5,969 nucleotides of DNA from Actinomycetota bacterium. Lineage in GTDB: Bacteria; Actinomycetota; Humimicrobiia; Humimicrobiales; Humimicrobiaceae. The notes under the pieces were generated by a model. It searched no databases, was not told the origin of the DNA, and saw only the letters and a program-made list of their open reading frames with translations. A program made the translations under genes and the position numbers. The DNA lies in the NCBI GenBank assembly GCA_018897225.1, contig JAHILC010000219.1, positions 1-5,969 of the forward strand, given 5' to 3'. Of this stretch, positions 1-5,969 are shown one piece after another (position 1 is the first letter of the stretch; each line of letters begins with the position of its first letter).

Positions 1-1016
1 CTATTCTGAGAATTGTTGTCAGTGTCGGCCTTATTGCTTATTTAATTAAAGCACAGTTTAAAGATTTTAAAACAATCCTTGATATGATTAAGACTGTGAA
101 TATCCCCTTATTGCTTGCTGCAGCATCCATCCATATATTTGGTATATGGATCTCAGCCGTCAGATGGCAGCTTCTTTTAAAAACTCAAGGTATAAGAATC
201 TCGAAGGGTTACCTGGCATCGTCATTTCTAATAGGGTCATTTTTTAATAACATTCTTCCCACAAGCGTAGGTGGAGATATCTTCAGAAGCTTAGACATTG
301 CAAATAAAACTAAGATATCGGTAGGAAAATCAGCATCTGTACTTGTAATAGACAGGTTTGCCGGAGTTATAAGCGCAGCCCTCTATGCTGTCATAGCTTT
401 GTTTTTAGGATTTGCAACCATTGGCACAACATCGTATGTAATTCCCATAGCAATATTTTTCGCAATCAGCATAATTTTTGGATTTTTAATATTGAACCCT
501 TCAATCCTAAGGCTTAATAAAATAGTTCGTAAAATCAAATTTCTGTCAAAAATGAGAGAAAAGCTTATGGAAGTTTATCACACATTTTTAAGCTTTAAAA
601 AATACAAACTCGCTCTTATTGAAGCATTGCTCTGCAGCCTTGCGCTGCAGTTTGGAGTAATCTGCAATTATTATCTGGCAGCAAGATCTCTTGGCATTAA
701 TCTGTCATTGGCATCATTTATTTTTATAGTTCCTGTTGTTGCAACTATTGCAATGCTGCCAATAACCATTGGCGGAACAGGATTGCGGGAAAACGCGCTG
801 GTATTTTTCATGGTAGCTCTTGGCGCTCAGAACCAAAAGGCTGCAATGACTTCTCTGGTAATATTTGCAATGATTCTTGTGCCTGGAATAATTGGTGGAA
901 TAATATATGCTGTAAGACCATTTATACTGAGGCAATCACAACCCAGTCAGAAAGCTTTGGAGCAGAACTTAAACAGCTCTGTAGAAGATATGGCTGAACA
1001 GGATAATAAAAGCTGA
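1..1016 (+). CDS. LPG_synthase_TM (AglD/YbhN-like) flippase-like membrane protein, 5' partial
   Basis: The frame is open from base 3, so the gene runs off the left edge. 337 residues are visible, close to the usual 310-340 of the stand-alone family, so the true start is probably only a few codons upstream. The ATG at 84 is internal: the 27 codons before it encode a typical first membrane helix (ILRIVVSVGLIAYLI) followed by the family's charged loop. Recognisable family motifs are NNILPTSVGGD (near 246-278) and PITIGGTGLREN (near 759-794). About seven to eight hydrophobic segments are present, and the tail is short, polar and cytoplasm-like. There is no C-terminal DUF2156 aminoacyl-transfer domain, so it is not a complete MprF-type lysyl-PG synthase. 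It resembles the membrane-only members found in polysaccharide and lipid-glycosylation loci. A role in lipid translocation is inferred from MprF's flippase half. Family assignment is firm, substrate unknown. Confidence 0.88.
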   Translation, partial: ILRIVVSVGLIAYLIKAQFKDFKTILDMIKTVNIPLLLAAASIHIFGIWISAVRWQLLLKTQGIRISKGYLASSFLIGSFFNNILPTSVGGDIFRSLDIANKTKISVGKSASVLVIDRFAGVISAALYAVIALFLGFATIGTTSYVIPIAIFFAISIIFGFLILNPSILRLNKIVRKIKFLSKMREKLMEVYHTFLSFKKYKLALIEALLCSLALQFGVICNYYLAARSLGINLSLASFIFIVPVVATIAMLPITIGGTGLRENALVFFMVALGAQNQKAAMTSLVIFAMILVPGIIGGIIYAVRPFILRQSQPSQKALEQNLNSSVEDMAEQDNKS

Positions 1017-1057
1017 GGCTAGCACGCTTATGCTAAGCTGCTCAAAGTTTTATCCTG
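999..1057. terminator. Probable bidirectional terminator between converging genes
   Basis: The inner hairpin spans 1014-1044: TGAG, GCT and AGCA pair with TGCT, AGC and CTCA around the loop CGCTTA, with bulges of one and two bases on the right arm. An outer arm CAGGATAA (999-1006) pairs with TTATCCTG (1050-1057). On the minus strand the hairpin is followed by a T-rich run (TTTTATTAT), on the plus strand by TTTTAT after a few bases. The plus-strand stop TGA (1014-1016) pairs exactly with the minus-strand stop (1042-1044). Position between two converging ends fits termination on both strands. The bulges and short T tracts keep confidence moderate. Confidence 0.45.
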
Positions 1058-1200
1058 CTTATGATATCTGCCAGGAAATCTTCAAGTTTAGGAATCCCGA
1101 AATAAAAATTAACTATTCTAAAAAAAACAAGAAGAGCAAATATAAAAACTACTGTAAAAAAAAGATAGTAAAATATTTTAAGTAAAACAATCTTCCACAT
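1042..1200 (-). CDS. Small single-span membrane protein (52 aa), unknown function
   Basis: ATG at 1200 and TGA at 1042-1044 on the minus strand give 52 residues. The N-terminus is short and basic (MWKIVLLK), followed by a strongly hydrophobic helix at about residues 9-27 (core FFTVVFIFALLVFF), then an arginine and an amphipathic tail (IPKLEDFLADIISRIKL). That is the pattern of a genuine small membrane protein rather than random AT-rich translation. It lies 12 nt after the TAG of the radical SAM gene and in the same reading frame, so it is probably co-transcribed with it; alternatively it is a C-terminal membrane anchor separated by a single amber codon. No clear ribosome binding site is visible (upstream AATATAACCACA), which fits either weak initiation or coupling. 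I do not recognise the family. Confidence 0.5.
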   Translation of the reverse strand: MWKIVLLKIFYYLFFTVVFIFALLVFFRIVNFYFGIPKLEDFLADIISRIKL

Positions 1201-1212
1201 TGTGGTTATATT

Positions 1213-2610
1213 CTAATCCATCGCAAATTTTCTTACAATTTTTTTGAAAGGTGAAAGCAGTCTTATCAGCAATTCTCCATATTTTGAATAGTAAATCTTA
1301 TGAAGCAGAGCCTTCTTATAAGATTTCCCCCTATATACTCTCCAGGCAAAATTTCTGTAACATTTCAAAATTTGCTTTCTGGTAAAGTCTGGCATGTTAA
1401 GAGTTGTATCAGTTCTGGATATAAAATCCATATCTTGCCTGTCTTCTTCAATAAAATGATTTTTGACACACATGTCATAAAGAGGTGTGCCTGGATATGG
1501 TTCAAAAACATAAACTACAAGGCTGCTTGGCTGGACTTTCCTGTTTATCTTTACGGTTTCCATGTGTATGTCATATGTTTCAAAAGGAAATCCAACTATG
1601 TTAAAAGACTTCGTCCTTATGCCTGCTTTTTTTGTAAGTTCAAAAGCTGCCTCAATCTTTTCATTGCTCATCCTCCTGTTCAGGATTTCTCTTCTGAATT
1701 TCTCATCGCCCTGCTCTATACCCATGGCAACCCGGTAACAACCCGCATCCTTTAAACTTTGCAACATTTCAGGAGTTAAATGTTCAACTCTCGTGTTTAA
1801 CTCAAAAGGATAGCCAATCTCTTCTTTATATCTGATGCAAAAATTTGAGACATATTCCCTATTTTCTGTAAATACGTCATCGTTTAAGTAAATGTATTTG
1901 ACATTATAGTTTGAAATGACTTCCTTGATCTCGGCAAGAACATTTTCAATGCTCCTGAAGCGCACATACTTCCCTTCCTGTAAACCTCTAAGGCCGCTAT
2001 TGCAGCAATAGGTACAGCTATAAGGGCACCCTCTCGAGCACATAAATATTGCTCTGTCATAATCAGAATTTACAATTTCCTGATAATTGAAAAGTTCCCT
2101 GTCACCAAAAGGAAGGCTGTCGATATCGGAAATTAATGGCCTGTTAGGATTTTGATAAATTTTACCATCCTTTTTAACCCATATGTTTTCTATATTGGTT
2201 ATATCCTCTCCTGACTGGAGCTTATTCGCCAATTCAAGTAAAGGATATTCTCCTTCTCCGATACAAATTGCATCAAGTCCTTCGGTTTTTCTTAGTTCCT
2301 GCGGTGCAAGCGATATATGAGGACCACCGCATATTGTAAAAATCTTGCTGCCGTGAATGTTTTTTGTTTCGGCAAGCATTTTCTTAATGTATTTATATTG
2401 AAAGCTGACAGAAGTAATTGCAAGGATGCCGGGCTCAAACTGTTCGATCTTCTCAAGCAGCGCTTTTATATCATAGCTTCCATAAAGATATTGAAGCGCA
2501 GTCTCATGTCCTTCTTTTTTCAGGACAGCAGACAGCGAACCAATTCCAAAATGATAGCTTAAAGCTCCGCCTTTTACATTAATGTCTGGATATACGAATA
2601 AAACTTTCAT
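1213..2610 (-). CDS. B12-binding-domain radical SAM protein
   Basis: A 465-residue protein with the BchE/P-methylase-like architecture. Residues 1-~145 form a Rossmann-type cobalamin-binding-like domain: it begins MKVLFVYPDI, has GGPHIS at 95-100 and IGEGEYPLLEL at 117-127. The classic DxHxxG histidine motif of base-off B12 binding is not seen, as in many members of this class. The radical SAM core follows from about 185, with the 4Fe-4S motif CPYSCTYC giving ligands C195, C199 and C202; C191 and C203 flank it. Later core motifs are MGIEQGDE (296-303) and PYPGTPLYD (371-379). The basic C-terminus (KKIVRKFAMD) suggests membrane proximity. The enzyme would cleave SAM to a 5'-deoxyadenosyl radical and modify a lipid, sugar or similar substrate; the substrate is not deducible. 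The ATG at 2610 directly begins the conserved N-terminus; only a weak TTGAG lies upstream. It is divergent from the UbiA operon and probably followed by the 52-residue membrane ORF. Confidence 0.93.
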   Translation of the reverse strand: MKVLFVYPDINVKGGALSYHFGIGSLSAVLKKEGHETALQYLYGSYDIKALLEKIEQFEPGILAITSVSFQYKYIKKMLAETKNIHGSKIFTICGGPHISLAPQELRKTEGLDAICIGEGEYPLLELANKLQSGEDITNIENIWVKKDGKIYQNPNRPLISDIDSLPFGDRELFNYQEIVNSDYDRAIFMCSRGCPYSCTYCCNSGLRGLQEGKYVRFRSIENVLAEIKEVISNYNVKYIYLNDDVFTENREYVSNFCIRYKEEIGYPFELNTRVEHLTPEMLQSLKDAGCYRVAMGIEQGDEKFRREILNRRMSNEKIEAAFELTKKAGIRTKSFNIVGFPFETYDIHMETVKINRKVQPSSLVVYVFEPYPGTPLYDMCVKNHFIEEDRQDMDFISRTDTTLNMPDFTRKQILKCYRNFAWRVYRGKSYKKALLHKIYYSKYGELLIRLLSPFKKIVRKFAMD

Positions 2611-2620
2611 AACTCAAGCA

Positions 2621-2626
2621 ATTATA
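2621..2626 (-). promoter_or_regulatory. Candidate -10 box for the radical SAM gene
   Basis: The minus strand reads a perfect TATAAT ending 10 nt before the ATG at 2610. No convincing -35 hexamer stands 16-18 nt upstream (best is TTAGAC). If used, the transcript would start almost at the ATG, making it leaderless or nearly so. The surroundings are very AT-rich, so a chance match is possible. Confidence 0.3.
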
Positions 2627-2645
2627 TAAAAATTATTATTCCAAG

Positions 2646-2765
2646 TCTAATGGAAAGATGCGGGATGAGTTGTTAAACTGTGAGATCTTTGATACTATGC
2701 AGGAAGCCAAAGTTTTGATAGAAAGATGGAGGTGTTATTACAATATCATAAGACCCCACAGCGCT
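2646..2765 (+). pseudogene. IS3-family transposase (OrfB) C-terminal remnant
   Basis: The plus strand encodes about 40 residues with the unmistakable end of an IS3-family DDE integrase core: SNGKMRDELLNCEIFD, then EAKVLIERWR, then YYNIIRPHSA. Intact relatives usually read ESFNGKLRDELLN... and continue RPHSALGY. Here the residues before NGK no longer match, so the catalytic glutamate of the DDE triad just upstream is lost with the rest of the protein. After HSA the frame drifts into KLFGSNQ and stops at TGA 2799-2801. No start codon, no intact inverted repeat and no second end are visible. It is a decayed scar of an insertion or recombination event in the intergenic region between the divergent genes, not a functional element. 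Confidence 0.85.
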
Positions 2766-2800
2766 AAACTATTCGGCAGCAATCAGATAATAATTTTTTG

Positions 2801-3751
2801 ATGACAGATAATATACAACATTTCAAAGTCAAGTCAGTGGATTATTCCAAGGTTTTTAGGCCTGCCCACTGGTTTAAAAATTTATTCATGCTTATAGGAA
2901 GCGCTACTGCTATTATTCTTTTTAAAGGGGAAATCAGCCTTGAAAATATAAAACTGACAGTCATAGCATTTATTTGTACCAGTATTGCAGCATCGGCAAA
3001 CTATGGGATCAATGAACTTCTGGATTCTGAATATGATAAATTCCATCCTACAAAAAAAGACCGCCCGCTGGCTTCTGACAGGATTTCAAGAAAGTCAGTA
3101 CTGATAGCATCTATAATCTTTGCTGTAGTTTCCGGCTTATTCGGTTATTTCTTTTTACCGATCGGGGCTTTTTATGCAATTATAAGTTTACTGGTAATGG
3201 GATTTTTTTATAACGTTAGACCTTTCAGGACAAAAGAGCTGCCATATCTGGATGTCATATCCGAATCAATAAATAACCCTATCAGATTCATAATCGGCTG
3301 GTACGCAGTACAAATTACATTTTTTCCTCCAGCAAGTTTTTTGATAGCCCTTTGGGCATTTGGGGCTTTTCTTATGGCATGCAAGAGACTGGCAGAATAC
3401 AGATTTATTGACAATCCTGAATTGGCAGCGCTATACAGGAAGTCCTTTAAGCACTATACACAGGAAAAACTTATTATTTCCATTATTGGATATGTTTCAA
3501 TGGTCTCCTTTTCTATCGCTGTTATATGCATCAAATATTCTATAAGTATTGTGCTTGCTATCCCAGTGTTTATTGCTGCAATTATCTGGTATTTCCAGCT
3601 TACCATGAAAAAAGACAGTCCGGCAAAAGAACCGGAAAAATTGCTGAAGCATAAAGAATTCTATATATTTACTATTCTGACGATCCTGGTTTTCGTCCTG
3701 GCGAAAATATTAAATCCGCATCTTGAATTTTTACTTAGAATATGGGGTTAA
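2801..3751 (+). CDS. UbiA-family prenyltransferase, polyprenyl-phosphate phosphoribosyltransferase-like
   Basis: A 316-residue integral membrane protein with about eight to nine hydrophobic segments. The N-terminus FRPAHWFKNLF resembles the opening of decaprenyl-phosphate phosphoribosyltransferases (DPPR synthase, Rv3806c type). The first Asp motif is NELLDSEYD (N71, D75, D79) followed by HPTKKDRPLAS (82-92), the signature that separates this group from quinone and heme prenyltransferases. YNVRPFRTK and LDVISESINNP (D151, E155) stand at the second motif, and CKRLAEYR plus a later HYT also match the group. The known reaction transfers phosphoribose from PRPP to a polyprenyl phosphate at the cytoplasmic face; that exact substrate is inferred here. 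ATG 2801 is chosen; a TTG immediately before (2798) would add one residue. No strong ribosome binding site is seen. The stop overlaps the next gene's start by 10 nt, implying translational coupling with the phosphatase. Confidence 0.87.
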   Translation: MTDNIQHFKVKSVDYSKVFRPAHWFKNLFMLIGSATAIILFKGEISLENIKLTVIAFICTSIAASANYGINELLDSEYDKFHPTKKDRPLASDRISRKSVLIASIIFAVVSGLFGYFFLPIGAFYAIISLLVMGFFYNVRPFRTKELPYLDVISESINNPIRFIIGWYAVQITFFPPASFLIALWAFGAFLMACKRLAEYRFIDNPELAALYRKSFKHYTQEKLIISIIGYVSMVSFSIAVICIKYSISIVLAIPVFIAAIIWYFQLTMKKDSPAKEPEKLLKHKEFYIFTILTILVFVLAKILNPHLEFLLRIWG

Positions 3752-4380
3752 TAGCTGTATTTGATTTTGATGGCACACTTATTAAAGATGACTCTATGGT
3801 ACTCTTCTTCTGGAGATACTATAAGTACTGCTGGAACAATACCGGCATCTCTATCATGCTTGTCTGGGAAACAATAAAATTCTTCATGAAAATAAATTCT
3901 CAAAAACAATTCAAAGAAAAATTTCTAAATATTGTGATAAGGTCTTTAAAAAATACAGGTTTGGAAGAAATAATCCTGGACTTTTCAAAATTCCTTTTAA
4001 AGAAAATATCTAAAGATGCCTTAAGAGAAATAAACAGTCTGAAGGAAAAAGGTTATGAGATCATACTGCTCAGCGCTTCTTGCGATTTTTATTTAAGGGA
4101 AATAAAAGAGGCTCTGGGTTTTTCAAAACTGATCTGCACGGAAACCAGCCTTAAGGATGGTAAAATAATCATCACTGGTGAAAATTGCTATGGGGGAAAT
4201 AAAATTTTAAGATTGATGGAGCAATATCCAAAGGATTATATAGACTGGCAAAATTCATATTGTTTTACAGATAACCTGTCAGACTGGCGTTTACTGTCCC
4301 TTTTTGGTAATCCCTTTGCAGTCAATAATAATAGATTGACTGCAAAAAACCCTGATTTTAAACATCTGGTTTGGAAATAA
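3742..4380 (+). CDS. HAD-IB family phosphatase
   Basis: A 212-residue soluble enzyme with all HAD motifs: DFDGT with nucleophile D8 and acid D10, motif II S111 in LLSAS, motif III lysine probably K154 (GGNKILRL), and motif IV TDNLSDW with D177 and D181 for Mg2+. A helical cap lies between motif I and about residue 105, and the order and length fit subfamily IB (phosphoserine-phosphatase-like). It overlaps the end of the UbiA gene by 10 nt. HAD-IB domains are also known fused to UbiA domains in single proteins, so the pairing suggests it removes the 5-phosphate from a polyprenyl-phosphate phospho-sugar made by its neighbour, the step done by a different phosphatase type in mycobacterial decaprenyl-phosphoribose synthesis. 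Catalytic class is secure; substrate is inference from context. The start within the UbiA gene lacks a clear Shine-Dalgarno sequence, consistent with coupling. Confidence 0.88.
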   Translation: MGLIAVFDFDGTLIKDDSMVLFFWRYYKYCWNNTGISIMLVWETIKFFMKINSQKQFKEKFLNIVIRSLKNTGLEEIILDFSKFLLKKISKDALREINSLKEKGYEIILLSASCDFYLREIKEALGFSKLICTETSLKDGKIIITGENCYGGNKILRLMEQYPKDYIDWQNSYCFTDNLSDWRLLSLFGNPFAVNNNRLTAKNPDFKHLVWK

Positions 4381-4434
4381 AAAACCTGACTCTTCCAGAT
4401 TAAAAATTAATAATGCAAAATTATTTGAAATCAA

Positions 4435-4440
4435 TATAAT
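4435..4440 (+). promoter_or_regulatory. Candidate -10 box upstream of the GT-C gene
   Basis: The 98-nt gap between the phosphatase and the glycosyltransferase is extremely AT-rich and holds a perfect TATAAT 38 nt before the ATG at 4479. No good -35 hexamer is found at standard spacing. It may give the glycosyltransferase its own promoter, but base composition makes chance matches likely. Confidence 0.25.
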
Positions 4441-4478
4441 AATCAAATAAACGCTAAAAAACAAAAAATCAAAAGCTT

Positions 4479-5969
4479 ATGAAGACCTTAAAAGATGAAA
4501 TAAGGCATTATTTTAAGGATAAGACAAACATAATAGTATTTACGGTCCTGATCCTTACAGTGATCTATGCCGCACTGGTTCGATCAATCAATTTAGGTGA
4601 CCTTGCATATTGGGGTGATGACGGCCAGACGATCTTGGGGACTCTGGGAGTAGTCGAACATGGATATCCTATGCTTCCATCAGGAAATATTATGTATCAT
4701 ACACTTTTTTCTTTTTACCTTAGGGCAATTCCTGTAATGTTGATGGGGTTAACGGAGGTCTCCCTGAGATTGCCCAGTGTGATTCTTGGTGTTCTGACAG
4801 TTCCACTCGTTTTTTTATTTGTAAAAGAACTTACAAACAAATATGCAGGTCTTCTGGCTGCGGTCATCATTTCTTTAAATATATGGCAGATAGAGTTCTC
4901 AAGGGAAACAAGATATTATCAGGAGTTTCAATTTTTCTATCTTTTGAGTGCCTACCTATTCTACCGGGGATTTTTCAGGAATAATAAAGGATGTAAAATT
5001 GCCTCGATTGTTTTTATCCTTATAAGTATTCAGACCATTCATTTTGGCATTACTCTGCTGTTTCTTTTTATCCCCCTGTTGATTTACAAAAGATTTAAAG
5101 GATTTTTCAAGAAGGATATCGTCATTGCCTTCTTTGTTGTACTGGCAATCGTTGCAGGGTCGTTAATTCACCGTATGTTCTTCTGGAAAGCAGGCCTGTC
5201 TTTCTATGATGCAAACATTGCTGCAAATATTGCGAACCCTATTTTACGTCTGCTTTCAAAAAATTTTGCTCCTTACGTTCCATTTTACAGCAGGATCTTT
5301 TCTGTCCTTTTCCCTACAATGTTTTATATGGTCTTCTATGGATGGATCCTGATCCTTATATACACTTTTATTCCCAAGATCAGAAGTTCCGATGAAGATT
5401 TGATCAATATTTACAACTCAAAAAAGGGTGATTACAGTATAAAGTTTCCATCCAATTTATTCTTTCTATACTTCCTGTTTTTTTCAAATACTGTTTTTTA
5501 CGGATTTGGCTATATGAATACTCAGCAAAGATATATTTTTCATGTAAATACCATATTTGTTGCCATTTTCTGTTACATTGTCTTTGATATAGCAAGACTG
5601 GCATCATTGAGTATAAAAACTTTATATAACAGGATAGCTTCGTATAACAGGATAGCTTCGGCCAAAGCTTGTAAAAAACAAACTATTATAACAACACTGG
5701 TATATTTTATTTCTGCATTTATAATATTTATCTTTACCGTGAACTGGATAAATCCTGTTTCAAATTTCAATGTAGCCTACAGGAAAAATGGAGATCCTGT
5801 TGACGGCAGGTTTTCCGTCAGCAGTACCTTTAACTTCCACCATGACCCAAAAATACCGGGCCAGTATATAGCGGACAATAAAAAAGAGGGCGATCTGGTC
5901 ATTGCAACAGATTTGCTCAACCCATATGGTTATACAAGACAGATTGATTACTGGCTCTGGACAAGTACC
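4479..5969 (+). CDS. GT-C family (PMT/ArnT-like) membrane glycosyltransferase, 3' partial
   Basis: The frame is open from ATG 4479 to the last base, 497 residues, with the stop outside the window. An in-frame TAA at 4455 rules out much extension upstream. After a basic N-terminus comes a first helix (about 17-35), then an external loop with the acidic pair D47-D48 (YWGDDGQ), where GT39/GT83 enzymes carry their catalytic Asp/Glu. RLPSVILGVLTVPL (97-110) and FSRETRYYQEF (140-150) match the family's RLPSxxxG and SREARxY patterns. About ten more hydrophobic segments follow to residue 421, and from there an external C-terminal domain begins (DLVIATD 472-478, DYWLW 490-494). Such enzymes transfer a sugar from a polyprenyl-phosphate-sugar donor at the outer face of the membrane. 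The UbiA/HAD pair upstream is a plausible source of that donor; the acceptor is unknown. An in-frame hexapeptide duplication lies at 383-394. Confidence 0.88.
   Translation, partial: MKTLKDEIRHYFKDKTNIIVFTVLILTVIYAALVRSINLGDLAYWGDDGQTILGTLGVVEHGYPMLPSGNIMYHTLFSFYLRAIPVMLMGLTEVSLRLPSVILGVLTVPLVFLFVKELTNKYAGLLAAVIISLNIWQIEFSRETRYYQEFQFFYLLSAYLFYRGFFRNNKGCKIASIVFILISIQTIHFGITLLFLFIPLLIYKRFKGFFKKDIVIAFFVVLAIVAGSLIHRMFFWKAGLSFYDANIAANIANPILRLLSKNFAPYVPFYSRIFSVLFPTMFYMVFYGWILILIYTFIPKIRSSDEDLINIYNSKKGDYSIKFPSNLFFLYFLFFSNTVFYGFGYMNTQQRYIFHVNTIFVAIFCYIVFDIARLASLSIKTLYNRIASYNRIASAKACKKQTIITTLVYFISAFIIFIFTVNWINPVSNFNVAYRKNGDPVDGRFSVSSTFNFHHDPKIPGQYIADNKKEGDLVIATDLLNPYGYTRQIDYWLWTST
5625..5660 (+). repeat. 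Perfect 18-bp tandem duplication inside the GT-C gene
   Basis: TATAACAGGATAGCTTCG occurs twice head to tail (5625-5642 and 5643-5660) without mismatch. It is in frame and duplicates YNRIAS at residues 383-388 and 389-394, in a basic loop between two membrane segments that is probably cytoplasmic. The perfect identity points to a recent slippage-type duplication. Confidence 0.9.

Noticed and set aside
84..86. ATG at 84 as the start of the LPG_synthase_TM gene
   Set aside because: The frame is open upstream to the window edge and encodes the family's first membrane helix.
714..935. Open frame of 73 codons on the minus strand
   Set aside because: It lies antisense to the LPG_synthase_TM gene, with low-complexity Tyr/Ser/His/Asn composition typical of a shadow frame.
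1300..1755. Open frame of 151 codons on the plus strand
   Set aside because: It is antisense to the conserved radical SAM gene and shows no family features.
2727..2733. GGAGGTG as a ribosome binding site
   Set aside because: It encodes the conserved WRC part of the transposase remnant and no suitable start follows; it is about 67 nt from the UbiA ATG.
4364..4400. ATCTGG/CCAGAT inverted repeat around the phosphatase stop, as a terminator
   Set aside because: The loop is about 25 nt, the stem only 6 bp, and it is followed by an A-rich rather than T-rich run.
5404..5770. Two overlapping minus-strand open frames
   Set aside because: Both are antisense to the GT-C glycosyltransferase, whose frame has clear motifs and runs to the window end.

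Overview
The window is AT-rich (about one third G+C by eye) and reads as part of a cell-surface glycan or lipid-modification locus. The organism is most likely a bacterium: a decayed IS3-family transposase fragment sits between genes, and the protein families are common in bacterial polysaccharide regions. I cannot assign a phylum. None of the starts I can see has a strong Shine-Dalgarno sequence.

Layout. (1) Positions 1-1016, plus strand: the nearly complete end of a flippase-like LPG_synthase_TM (AglD/YbhN-type) membrane protein whose start lies just outside the window. (2) Positions 999-1057: a large imperfect palindrome between converging gene ends, probably a bidirectional terminator. 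(3) Positions 1042-1200, minus strand: a 52-residue single-span membrane protein not previously obvious, in the same frame as and 12 nt after the stop of the next gene. (4) Positions 1213-2610, minus strand: a radical SAM protein with an N-terminal B12-binding-like domain. (5) Positions 2611-2800: divergent intergenic region holding the tail of an IS3-family transposase gene. (6) Positions 2801-3751 and 3742-4380, plus strand: a UbiA-family prenyltransferase of the polyprenyl-phosphate phosphoribosyltransferase type, overlapping by 10 nt a HAD-IB phosphatase. (7) Position 4479 to the window end, plus strand: an open-ended GT-C (PMT/ArnT-like) glycosyltransferase of at least 497 residues that has no stop inside the window.

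How the genes may work together (inference): UbiA would place a phospho-sugar (by analogy phosphoribose from PRPP) on a polyprenyl phosphate, the HAD enzyme would remove the sugar phosphate to leave a polyprenyl-phosphate-sugar, and the GT-C enzyme would use such a lipid-linked sugar outside the membrane. The LPG_synthase_TM protein could move a lipid intermediate. The radical SAM enzyme, on the other strand, could modify a lipid or sugar; its substrate cannot be read from the sequence.
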